A stretch of DNA of 8,641 nt from Bacillota bacterium (GTDB lineage Bacteria; Bacillota; Clostridia; Peptostreptococcales; Anaerovoracaceae). Shown piece after piece: positions 1 through 6,161 of the stretch (its first letter is position 1; the number at the start of each line of letters is the position of its first letter). The notes under the pieces are model-generated. The model saw only the letters and a program-made list of their open reading frames with translations, was not told the origin of the DNA and ran no database searches. Where the stretch lies: contig JAQSXD010000145.1 in assembly GCA_029266295.1 (NCBI GenBank), forward strand, positions 1 through 8,641. Reading direction: 5' to 3'. A program made the position numbers and the translations under genes.

Positions 1-593
1 TCGCGATCCTTGCTCAAATTTACGTGTACGGAACCTCATTTATTTTAAATGGTTTGACCATCTCATTGCTGATCGTATTTATAACGATACAAAATCAGCG
101 AATGGATACAGATTATCTTACGGGTGTTGCAAACCGAAAGAAACTGGAGGAATATCTGAAGGCAAAGATTGCGGGAAGTACCGCAACACGGACGTTTTCG
201 GCAATTCTCATCGACCTGGATAATTTTAAATTGATCAATGATACCTACGGTCATGAAACAGGAGATCAAGCACTGGAGATTGCCGCTGGACTTTTGAAAA
301 GCTGCCTCAGACGAACTGATTTTATTGCTCGTTATGGGGGGGATGAATTCTGTATCATTATGGATATCTCGGATGAGGAGGATTTAAAAGCTGCGACAGA
401 GAATCTCTTAAGAAGTCTGGACTTACATAATCAAGTGTCGAACAAGCCCTATACAATAAGCTTTAGCATGGGATATTCAGTTTACGACTACAAGACCCAT
501 CTGACAGCAGAAGCGTTTCAAAAGAAAATAGATCTGCTTATGTATGAAAATAAGAGCGTACAAAAGTCTCGCATGATCAGGCGAGAAGCCTAA
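1..593 (+). CDS. Membrane-anchored GGDEF diguanylate cyclase, C-terminal part (5' truncated)
   Basis: The frame is open to the left edge, so the N-terminus lies outside the window; a GTG at 24 is probably internal. Visible are one hydrophobic helix (about nt 33-95, presumably the last of a membrane sensor domain) and then a complete GGDEF domain. Its landmarks are the entry motif DxLTGxxNR (D-Y-L-T-G-V-A-N-R), the Mg2+/substrate segment IDLDNFKLINDTYGH, and the active-site loop YGGDEF at nt 333-350. An intact RxxD inhibitory site (R-R-T-D, nt 309-320) lies exactly five residues before GGDEF. The family makes cyclic di-GMP from two GTP at the inner membrane face. All catalytic residues I can check are present, so I expect an active, product-inhibited enzyme. 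No EAL domain follows. The sensed signal is unknown because the input domain is missing. Confidence 0.93.
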   Translation, partial: AILAQIYVYGTSFILNGLTISLLIVFITIQNQRMDTDYLTGVANRKKLEEYLKAKIAGSTATRTFSAILIDLDNFKLINDTYGHETGDQALEIAAGLLKSCLRRTDFIARYGGDEFCIIMDISDEEDLKAATENLLRSLDLHNQVSNKPYTISFSMGYSVYDYKTHLTAEAFQKKIDLLMYENKSVQKSRMIRREA

Positions 594-611
594 TTAGGGC
601 TTGCTGAATAA

Positions 612-640
612 CTAAAAAACAGGATGAAGGCACCCAGCCT
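612..640 (-). terminator. Weak candidate terminator of the histidine kinase gene
   Basis: Read on the minus strand, the kinase stop codon is followed by a 4-bp stem AGGC/GCCT (628-640, loop 632-636) and, 8 nt further, by six T (614-619). The stem is short and the U-run is displaced, so this is only a possible terminator. It sits in the 45-nt gap between two convergent genes, where termination is expected. Confidence 0.3.
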
Positions 641-1988
641 AATTATAATAGATGTCACTGAATTCAATGGAAACCGCTTGCTCAATCCGGCAGTTTTCAT
701 TTTCATCCTCGTTGAGAACCGATGCTTCCTTGATATTTTCCATCATAGCGATCGGAAGATAGATGGAGAACGTACTACCTTCTCCCTCCTGGCTCTCCAG
801 TTTGATATCGCCGCTCAGAGAGTGGACGATCTGCTTTACAAGGTGAAGTCCAATGCCTGTCCCTTCATTTTTTCTCGATAATACCCCATCTACCTGACCA
901 AAACGTTCAAAGATTTTTTTGTGCATTTCTTTCGGGATCCCGATTCCCTCGTCCTTAACTGCAACACATAACATTTTGCTGTCGGTAATGGTATCTATCG
1001 TTAGCATAATGGTAACTTTTTTACCCCTCGGTGTAAACTTCAACGCATTGGAAAGCAGGTTGAGGAGGATTCGTTCGTACTTTTCTTCGTCCATGATTAC
1101 GAATTTTTCGATCAGTTCTGAGTTGAAGTCAAGTTGAATTTCCTTTTGTTTAGAATATGGCTCAACAGACCTAATGATTTCAAGAGTCGTATAGACAATA
1201 TCAAAACGAGTGAAATGAAACTTAAAATTCCCGGAGCCGTATCGGATATTGTCAAGCAGATTGTCTACCAGGCGAAGCTGACGGAAGGTGTTTTGCCGGA
1301 TGGTCTTCAGGTATTTTAAGATATTTGTTGTGACATCTTTGCTGCAGAGAAGCTCAATGGCCTGAAGTGCACTGTTGATGACGGAAATTGGTGTTCTGAA
1401 TTCGTGAGTGATCAGATAAAGAAAATCATCTTTCAACTTCATGGATGATTCGAGGGCTTCATTTTTCTCTTGCTCCACTTTTAGGAGGCGCTCTCTCTGC
1501 TGTTCGATTTTCATATAATTTAGCATATTTTCTGTTGTATCTCGGATGCAGAGCACTGCAAAGATCAGCATATTGTTTTCATCATAGACAGGATTTCCAT
1601 TGATGCTGCAGTAAAGGGTTTTATCCGGGCGAACAATTTTAATGGACTCATTTGAGATTGTCTCTCCTGCTAATGCACGGGTCCCGGGCATAGTCTCCAA
1701 GGTGAGCTGCCTGCCTTGCATATCGTAATAGGTGGTGCAGCAAAAGACATCATCATAGAATTTGATGGAATCTGGCTTAAAATAAAACTCTTTTCCCGCT
1801 TCATTGAGAAAGTAAAGCCTGTGAAACTTGTCGAGAACCACAAGGCCGTCAGAAATGCACTTGACCACACTCAGTTCCTTAAAATATTTTCTCATATATT
1901 GATTGACCTGAGTCTTGTCTCGTATGATTTTATTAATTTGATTCGGCATCTTATCATTTTCTCTTGCTGTAGAAATAAAATCATTCAT
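639..1988 (-). CDS. Soluble PAS-domain sensor histidine kinase
   Basis: This is a 449-residue kinase if it starts at the ATG at 1988, which has AGAGGT 7 nt upstream; a longer frame to 2024 lacks a comparable site. In order it has an N-terminal helix (about 1-38), a PAS domain (about 40-155, ending in the PAS-typical NPVYDENNMLIFAV...RDTTE), a coiled linker (160-190), and a HisKA dimerisation domain with H195 in HEFRTPIS. The HATPase_c domain follows: N box NLLSNALK 310-317, G1 DEGIG 346-350, G2 GTGIGL 376-381. An acidic tail of about 35 residues after the ATPase has no motif I know. There is no membrane segment, so it should sense a cytosolic signal. The corA stop is 66 nt upstream, suggesting co-transcription, although a TATAAT lies just before the ribosome site without a good -35. 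No response regulator is next to it. Confidence 0.93.
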   Translation of the reverse strand: MNDFISTARENDKMPNQINKIIRDKTQVNQYMRKYFKELSVVKCISDGLVVLDKFHRLYFLNEAGKEFYFKPDSIKFYDDVFCCTTYYDMQGRQLTLETMPGTRALAGETISNESIKIVRPDKTLYCSINGNPVYDENNMLIFAVLCIRDTTENMLNYMKIEQQRERLLKVEQEKNEALESSMKLKDDFLYLITHEFRTPISVINSALQAIELLCSKDVTTNILKYLKTIRQNTFRQLRLVDNLLDNIRYGSGNFKFHFTRFDIVYTTLEIIRSVEPYSKQKEIQLDFNSELIEKFVIMDEEKYERILLNLLSNALKFTPRGKKVTIMLTIDTITDSKMLCVAVKDEGIGIPKEMHKKIFERFGQVDGVLSRKNEGTGIGLHLVKQIVHSLSGDIKLESQEGEGSTFSIYLPIAMMENIKEASVLNEDENENCRIEQAVSIEFSDIYYN

Positions 1989-2054
1989 TCCAATTACCTC
2001 TATTATATACAATACCGAAAGCATTTAACAGGAATAAGGAATGCTTGCCGGAAA

Positions 2055-2981
2055 CTAAAACCATTTGTGTTTCTTGAAATAGATAATACTCAGCAAAGAT
2101 ACTGCCGCACAGGTAATGATTACTGCAGGATACCCATAGACCCAATGGTACTCGGGCATGGGAAAATTCATACCGTACCAGCCTACAATTAATGTCAGCG
2201 GCAGAAAGATTGCCGTTATTACAGTGAAGAGCTGCATGATTCTGTTCTGGCTGATGTCTACCTCGGTCTGATAAGCTTCCCGTACTTGAGAAACATAATC
2301 CCTGAGATTCGATATTGAGTCGGAGAGTCGGTTAATGCGGTTCGTCAAAATATGAAAGTATCGTATCATGCTGTTTGTCAGTAGTTCATTCTCATTTTCT
2401 TCCATCGCCTCGGAGAGATCAAAAAGCTGCTCATAATAGCGCTTTAACCCCAGCAGCTTCTTCTTCATAAGAATGATTTCCTTAATGTAATCTTTTTTTT
2501 CTTTCGCAAAAAGAGATTCTTCAAGCTCTGTAATTTCCTGTTCCAGATTTTCAAGAAACAAGGAATCTCCGGCGGTAAGCAGATCGAAAAACTCGTAGAG
2601 AACACGCTCAAGCGTCAGATTCTTAATCTCTTTCTGTTCGATTCTGCTGATGATACTGTGAAGCAGGCTATAATCTTGTGTATCATCACAGATATAAATC
2701 AAGAGGTTTGTCCTGAAATAGATGGAGATACTGCTGCTGCTGCCCAGTAAGTCCGCCTTATCCGGGATCAAAAGGTTGACATAGTCAAAGCCGTCATGGC
2801 TCTCAAATTTTGAAACCGTCCCATTCAGGCATTCTTCCAGGATTCGTTCGGGAATGGCCAGATGAGAATTCCATAGTAGAAGCTCGCTTCTGTCAAGAAC
2901 TCCTATGCAGGGCTTTTCCCCCATATCGCCCGGCTTAAGTTTCTCTAACTTAATAGCGATACCGTCCAAATTGTAAATCAA
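2055..2981 (-). CDS. corA: CorA-family Mg2+/Co2+ transporter
   Basis: This 308-residue protein has the CorA layout: an alpha/beta cytoplasmic N-terminal domain (about 1-125), long charged helices forming the funnel stalk (about 125-245), and two C-terminal membrane helices (about 249-268 and 283-301). The signature YGMNF is at 269-273, directly after the first helix, and a basic tail (KKHKWF) is on the cytoplasmic side. CorA proteins form homopentameric channels importing Mg2+, and often Co2+ or Ni2+, with the GMN motif as selectivity filter. Some relatives (ZntB-like) move Zn2+, so the exact ion is inferred. Translation appears to start at a TTG (2981) with GGGGTG 7 nt upstream; no in-frame ATG lies nearby. 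A dedicated promoter is at 3018-3047, and the histidine kinase follows after 66 nt. Confidence 0.92.
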   Translation of the reverse strand: MIYNLDGIAIKLEKLKPGDMGEKPCIGVLDRSELLLWNSHLAIPERILEECLNGTVSKFESHDGFDYVNLLIPDKADLLGSSSSISIYFRTNLLIYICDDTQDYSLLHSIISRIEQKEIKNLTLERVLYEFFDLLTAGDSLFLENLEQEITELEESLFAKEKKDYIKEIILMKKKLLGLKRYYEQLFDLSEAMEENENELLTNSMIRYFHILTNRINRLSDSISNLRDYVSQVREAYQTEVDISQNRIMQLFTVITAIFLPLTLIVGWYGMNFPMPEYHWVYGYPAVIITCAAVSLLSIIYFKKHKWF

Positions 2982-3017
2982 AATAGCTCACCCCAATTCG
3001 CAACCTTATCATGGTAT

Positions 3018-3047
3018 ATCTTACCACCCGGTTTCCTTTTTCGTCAA
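3018..3047 (-). promoter_or_regulatory. corA promoter (extended -10)
   Basis: On the minus strand, TTGACG (3047-3042) is separated by 18 nt from TAAGAT (3023-3018), which is preceded by TGG as an extended -10. The predicted start near 3010 would leave a 5' leader of about 30 nt. The -35 box directly follows the U-rich tail of the hairpin at 3050-3092, so corA can be transcribed independently of the upstream small transcript. A 5-bp inverted repeat TGGTA/TACCA spans the -10 (3025-3011). Confidence 0.55.
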
Positions 3048-3092
3048 CAAAATAACGCCAATCATCACTACTTCCGATGACTGGCGCTATTT
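3044..3092 (-). terminator. 17-bp hairpin terminator of the small transcript
   Basis: Arms 3076-3092 and 3050-3066 are complementary over 17 positions around a 9-nt loop. On the minus strand the two non-Watson-Crick positions are G-U pairs, whereas on the plus strand they are A-C mismatches, so the structure is built for minus-strand RNA. The lower stem and 3' side are U-rich (TTATTTTGTT). It lies about 100 nt after promoter 3197-3224 and just before the corA promoter. Confidence 0.7.
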
Positions 3093-3190
3093 AAATTCTT
3101 CGCTTAACATTTCTGGTGGAATCACCCTCTTTCTGTCGACTGATATAGCCATCTATATCAAATCTTTCAATCGGTATTATTATTTACCTT
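3045..3190 (-). ncRNA. Candidate small RNA or leader between feoB and corA
   Basis: A promoter (3197-3224) and a terminator (3044-3092) delimit a predicted minus-strand transcript of about 145 nt with no long reading frame. Within it are local hairpins: GGTA/TACC just after the start, an 8-bp stem TGATATAG-atgg-CTATATCA (3140-3159), and GGTG-ATTC-CACC (3115-3126). The terminator hairpin follows. I do not recognise a known riboswitch: the sequence lacks the conserved cores I remember for the M-box, yybP-ykoY, c-di-GMP, T-box or ydaO classes. It may be a free small RNA, an attenuator leader for corA, or the mRNA of a very small protein (see 3087-3152). Confidence 0.45.
3087..3152 (-). CDS. Possible 21-residue small ORF inside the small transcript
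   Basis: An ATG at 3152 opens a 21-codon frame (begins MAISVDRKRV, ends SEEFK) that stops inside the first arm of the terminator hairpin. In-frame GTG and ATG codons occur further in; the GTG has AAAGAGG directly before it, without a spacer. The ATG at 3152 sits inside the 8-bp hairpin and has only a weak GAAAG upstream. Another frame through the same bases reads IERFDIDGYISRQ and on to a stop at 3093-3091, also protein-like but without a standard start codon. With so few codons, neither can be told from chance. Confidence 0.15.
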   Translation of the reverse strand: MAISVDRKRVIPPEMLSEEFK

Positions 3191-3196
3191 GACTAT

Positions 3197-3224
3197 AGTA
3201 TAGCATAAAATAATACAATTGCAA
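3197..3224 (-). promoter_or_regulatory. Strong extended -10 promoter of the small transcript
   Basis: On the minus strand, TTGCAA (3224-3219), a 16-nt spacer and TATACT (3202-3197) preceded by TGC form a good sigma-A-type promoter with an extended -10. Transcription would start near 3190. It lies downstream of the feoB terminator, so it does not belong to feoB. The next gene start, corA, is more than 200 nt away. Confidence 0.65.
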
Positions 3225-3249
3225 GAATATTCTGATAAGATTTTCAAAG

Positions 3250-3299
3250 AAAAATAAAACAGGACTGGTTAAATTAACTAAAATTCAAAATCAGTCCTG
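3250..3299 (-). terminator. Intrinsic terminator of feoAB
   Basis: Fifteen nt after the feoB stop, the minus strand carries CAGGACTG (3299-3292) and its perfect complement CAGTCCTG (3267-3260), enclosing a 24-nt AT-rich loop. The U-tail TTTTATTTTTC follows directly. Stem, position and tail fit a rho-independent terminator. Confidence 0.85.
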
Positions 3300-3314
3300 C
3301 GATTTATAAATCTT

Positions 3315-5327
3315 TTAGAAAATGAACGATCCAATCTGGTAGACGAGGAATGCTGCAATCCACGCCACAAATGTCTGAAAGGACATTGCAAGAATCGCAT
3401 TTTTCCAGCCGCCCAACTCTCGTCTTACCGCAGCCATTGCCGCAACACATGGCATGTACAGTAAGGAGAATGTAAGGAATGAAAAAGCCGAAAGTGGTAC
3501 GAAAAGCTGGGAAAGCAGCGGTGTTACGGATGCGGTATCCGATGCACCCAGCAGGATTGCAAACGTACTTACCATGGCTTCCTTGGCAGTTAAACCGGTA
3601 ACCAACGCTGTGGCTGCTCTCCAGTCGGAAAAACCCAGCGGTGCGAAGATCGGCGCAACGAGCTTGCCCGCCCCGGCAAGCATGCTGTCTCCGGTGTCAG
3701 AGACCATATTAAATCCGAAATCGAAGCTCTGTAGTGCCCAGATAATGATGGTTGCTATGAAAATTACCGTGAAAGCTCGTTTGAGAAAATCAACAGCACG
3801 TTCCCACATCTTTAAAGTCACGCTTTTTGCGGAAGGAAGTCTGTAAGGAGGAAGCTCCATGACAAATGGCACCGGGCTGCCTTCAAACACTGTCTTTTTC
3901 AGCAAAAGCCCCACAAGGATGCCCACAAGAATCCCCAGAAGGTAAAGGGAAATCATGACCAGGGGCCCATGGTTAGGAAAAAATGCGGCAGTAAAAACCG
4001 CATAGATTGGCAGCTTGGCACTGCATGACATAAAAGGTGTCAAGATAATGGTCATTTTGCGGTCCCGTTCGCTTGGCAGGGTTCGGGTTGCCATAATTGC
4101 CGGAACGGAGCATCCAAATCCGATCAGCATGGGAATAAAGGAGCGTCCGGAAAGGCCGATCTTTCGCAGCAGTTTGTCCATGACAAAAGCCACACGAGCC
4201 ATATAACCGCTGTCCTCCAATAGAGAGAGGAAGAAGAACAGCACGAGAATGATGGGGATAAAGGAAAGCACACTTCCTACTCCCGCAAAAACCCCATTGA
4301 TAATCAGTGAGTGGAGCGCGGGATTGATGTTTACCTGCGAAAGGGCATGGTCCACCGCCTGAGTGATACTGTCGATTCCCAAGGAAAGCAAATCACTTAG
4401 CCCCGAACCAAAAATTCCGAAGGTTAGCCAGAAGACAAATAACATAATCCCAAGGAAGATCGGAATTGCAAAATATTTGTGGGTCATTACGTTGTCAATC
4501 TGAACGGACCTTAGATGCTCCCTCGATGGGGCTGACTTTTTTACACATTCTTTGCAGATGGATTCAATGAAGGCATACCGCATATCCGCTATTGCCGCTT
4601 CCCGGTCGGTATTAAGGTGAGACTCCATATCATCCACAATGTGCTGAATGATGTCCAGCTCAGGCTCCATCAACTTCAATCTGTCGATGACGGGCTGGTC
4701 GCCCTCCACAATTTTAGCAGCGGCAAATCGCAAAGGAAGACCCGCTGCTTTTGCCTCCTCTGTTATAAGGTGGGCAATGGAATGGATCGCGTTATGTACA
4801 TGACCGCAGCAGAAATCGAGGTTCTTTGGTTTCGTCTTGTGCTCGGCACATTTGATTGCTCTGTGAGTAAGTTCGTCAACACCGTCGTTCTTGCTGGCGG
4901 AGATTGGCACGACGGGGATGCCCAGCTGTTCTTCCAGCTTCTGTATATCAATGGATTCTCCGCTGCTATGGATTTCATCCATCATATTCAAGGCCAGTAT
5001 CATCGGAACATTGAGCTCCATTAACTGAAGGGTCAAATAGAGATTTCTTTCAATATTGGTAGCATCGATGATATTAATAATGGCATCGGGTTTTTCATAA
5101 ATCAGAAAATCTCGGGTTACCACTTCTTCGGCCGTATAGGGTGAAAGGGAATATATCCCCGGGAGATCCACAACCGTTACCCCTTTATGGCCTCTGACAG
5201 GCCCGTCTTTCTTTTCCACGGTAACCCCTGGAAAATTGCCTACGCGTTGGTTGCTTCCCGTCATCTGATTAAAAAGTGTTGTCTTACCGCTGTTGGGATT
5301 TCCGATGAGTGCAAAGGTGATGTTCAC
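3315..5327 (-). CDS. feoB: Ferrous iron transport protein B (GTPase-coupled Fe2+ permease)
   Basis: At 670 residues this is a full-length FeoB. The N-terminal GTPase has G1 GNPNSGKT (9-16), the G2 segment GNFPGVTVE (30-38), G3 DLPG (54-57), G4 NMMD (114-117) and G5 ISASK (142-146). A helical GDI-like linker (about 165-270) follows, with a CC pair at 173-174. The polytopic membrane part from about 283 contains the conserved gate segments GFGCSVPAIMATRTL (403-417) and PFMSCSAKLP (431-440), and ends with LLYMPCVAA and the C-terminal helix. FeoB takes up Fe2+ across the inner membrane, mainly under anoxic conditions. The start is a GTG at 5327 with GGAGGT 6 nt upstream; it overlaps the feoA stop as GTGA, so translation is probably coupled. 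No feoC follows; a terminator does. Confidence 0.98.
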   Translation of the reverse strand: MNITFALIGNPNSGKTTLFNQMTGSNQRVGNFPGVTVEKKDGPVRGHKGVTVVDLPGIYSLSPYTAEEVVTRDFLIYEKPDAIINIIDATNIERNLYLTLQLMELNVPMILALNMMDEIHSSGESIDIQKLEEQLGIPVVPISASKNDGVDELTHRAIKCAEHKTKPKNLDFCCGHVHNAIHSIAHLITEEAKAAGLPLRFAAAKIVEGDQPVIDRLKLMEPELDIIQHIVDDMESHLNTDREAAIADMRYAFIESICKECVKKSAPSREHLRSVQIDNVMTHKYFAIPIFLGIMLFVFWLTFGIFGSGLSDLLSLGIDSITQAVDHALSQVNINPALHSLIINGVFAGVGSVLSFIPIILVLFFFLSLLEDSGYMARVAFVMDKLLRKIGLSGRSFIPMLIGFGCSVPAIMATRTLPSERDRKMTIILTPFMSCSAKLPIYAVFTAAFFPNHGPLVMISLYLLGILVGILVGLLLKKTVFEGSPVPFVMELPPYRLPSAKSVTLKMWERAVDFLKRAFTVIFIATIIIWALQSFDFGFNMVSDTGDSMLAGAGKLVAPIFAPLGFSDWRAATALVTGLTAKEAMVSTFAILLGASDTASVTPLLSQLFVPLSAFSFLTFSLLYMPCVAAMAAVRRELGGWKNAILAMSFQTFVAWIAAFLVYQIGSFIF

Positions 5328-5560
5328 TCTGCCACCTCCGTTACTTCTATTTTTCCGGCATCCTCCTGACGAATCGTCAGTTCATAATTCCTTAGATGAA
5401 GCTCAATGGGGTCACCCAAAGGAGCTACCTTTCGTACCATTACCGTTGTGTTTGGGGTCAGGCCCATATCCAGCAGACGTCTGCGCAGTGCACCTTCGCC
5501 TCCCACGTTGCTGATGATGCCCTTGCTTCCCATTTTTAATTTGTCAAGTGTTGTTTTCAT
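5324..5560 (-). CDS. feoA: Ferrous iron transport protein A (SH3-like)
   Basis: This 78-residue protein has the typical FeoA size and pattern: GxxGxISNVGGEGALRRRLLDMGLTP at about 15-36, then VMVRKVAPLGDPIELHLRNYELTIR. These correspond to the small beta-barrel (SH3-like) fold that binds FeoB and supports Fe2+ uptake in the cytosol. The ATG at 5560 has GGAGG at 5572-5576, an 11-nt spacing that is a little long. The stop overlaps the feoB GTG by 4 nt. The gene is first in its operon: a terminator of the preceding exporter genes lies at 5662-5697, and the feo promoter should be in 5561-5660, although I could not assign -35/-10 boxes there with confidence. Confidence 0.96.
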   Translation of the reverse strand: MKTTLDKLKMGSKGIISNVGGEGALRRRLLDMGLTPNTTVMVRKVAPLGDPIELHLRNYELTIRQEDAGKIEVTEVAE

Positions 5561-5639
5561 ATTCTAATCTGCCTCCGGCATAATTGCTAAATCAATTGAA
5601 TCGACCATCTCAATATGGCAGGGATTCTCCAGATAGATG

Positions 5640-5653
5640 AGTTAGTTTTAACT
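5640..5653. promoter_or_regulatory. Inverted repeat upstream of feoA, possible metal-regulator operator
   Basis: AGTTA-GTTT-TAACT is a perfect 5-4-5 inverted repeat about 80 nt before the feoA start, between the upstream terminator and the gene. Its GTTA/TAAC half-sites loosely resemble operators of DtxR/IdeR/MntR-type regulators; it does not match the classic 19-bp Fur box. The link to iron control is inferred from position only. A second short palindrome, TCAATTGA, lies at 5592-5599. Confidence 0.3.
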
Positions 5654-5661
5654 TATCATTT

Positions 5662-5697
5662 GCCAAAAAAATATGGCTGATTACAGCCATTTTTTCT
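5662..5697 (-). terminator. Intrinsic terminator of the exporter operon
   Basis: ATGGCTG (5673-5679) and CAGCCAT (5684-5690) form a 7-bp stem with a 4-nt loop, 24 nt after the stop at 5715. On the minus strand it is followed by ATTTTTTTGG. The plus strand also has TTTTTTCT after the stem, so the element could act in both directions. It separates the exporter genes from feoAB. Confidence 0.88.
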
Positions 5698-5714
5698 GAA
5701 ATTAGTTTATTATA

Positions 5715-6161
5715 TTACCGTAACCATGTCAATAAATTTCTCCCGACCTGGGAAATCAATTTGATCACGGAAGCAACGGCTAGCAGAGCAACTGCAATGG
5801 CTCCCGCCATTAGCATCGTTTCCGTTCCAATTGCTGCCGTTTCCTGGGAATTTCCTTCCAGGATTGCGAGCATGGTATAGTACATGTTTGCACCGGGAAC
5901 CAGTGGCAAGATGCCTGGTATAATGAAGATGGTGGCAGCATCCTTAAAGGCTCTGGAAAAAAGCTCGCTGAAGAGTGCTACTGCACAGGAGCCGACAAAA
6001 CAAGCAGTGATATTGCCTGACCCTGTCTCAATGAAATACGTATAGGTGAGCCAACCGCAGGCGCCGATAAAAGAAGCGCTGACAATGTGCTTTTTTGGTA
6101 CGTGAAACAAAATGCAAAAGCCGATCGTTGAGCAGAAGGCGAATAAAAATGCCCAAAACAT
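5715..6161 (-). CDS. ThrE-family exporter small subunit (DUF3815/ThrE_2, YjjB-like)
   Basis: This 148-residue hydrophobic protein has about five membrane segments (roughly 1-20, 26-43, 50-66, 74-92, 114-136) and the motif IPGILPLVPGANMY at 81-94, typical of the second ThrE domain. In the split form of this family it pairs with a DUF1212 partner, here the gene just upstream. Family members export threonine and serine (corynebacterial ThrE, a single fused chain); as I recall, the E. coli pair YjjP/YjjB exports succinate. The substrate here is therefore open. I choose the ATG at 6161, which overlaps the upstream stop as TGATG and has GGGAGGTG 7 nt upstream. A GTG nine codons earlier would overlap the partner by 28 nt and lacks such a site. 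Confidence 0.9.
   Translation of the reverse strand: MFWAFLFAFCSTIGFCILFHVPKKHIVSASFIGACGWLTYTYFIETGSGNITACFVGSCAVALFSELFSRAFKDAATIFIIPGILPLVPGANMYYTMLAILEGNSQETAAIGTETMLMAGAIAVALLAVASVIKLISQVGRNLLTWLR

Noticed and set aside
586..602. AAGCC-N7-GGCTT hairpin after the diguanylate cyclase as its terminator
   Set aside because: The stem is only 5 bp, overlaps the stop codon and has no T-run behind it on the plus strand.
1716..2192. 158-codon plus-strand frame opposite the kinase/corA junction
   Set aside because: It runs antisense across the end of corA and the start of the kinase, has no ribosome site, and both opposite frames are clear known families.
3012..3035. T-box-like GGGTGGTA before corA
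   Set aside because: The T-box antiterminator core continues ACCGCG, but here it reads AGATAT. No specifier stem-loop was recognised, and the segment is better read as the corA extended -10 region.
3045..3190. M-box, c-di-GMP or yybP-ykoY riboswitch in the corA leader
   Set aside because: None of the conserved core sequences I know for these classes is present; only generic hairpins are seen. A covariance-model search would settle it.
3189..3216. Plus-strand promoter TTGACT-N16-TAATAC facing feoB
   Set aside because: The -10 is poor (3 of 6), no plus-strand gene follows, and the bases are better explained by the overlapping minus-strand extended -10 promoter.
4617..5024. 135-codon plus-strand frame inside feoB
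   Set aside because: It is a shadow of the feoB GTPase/linker coding sequence, with no ribosome site and no recognisable product.
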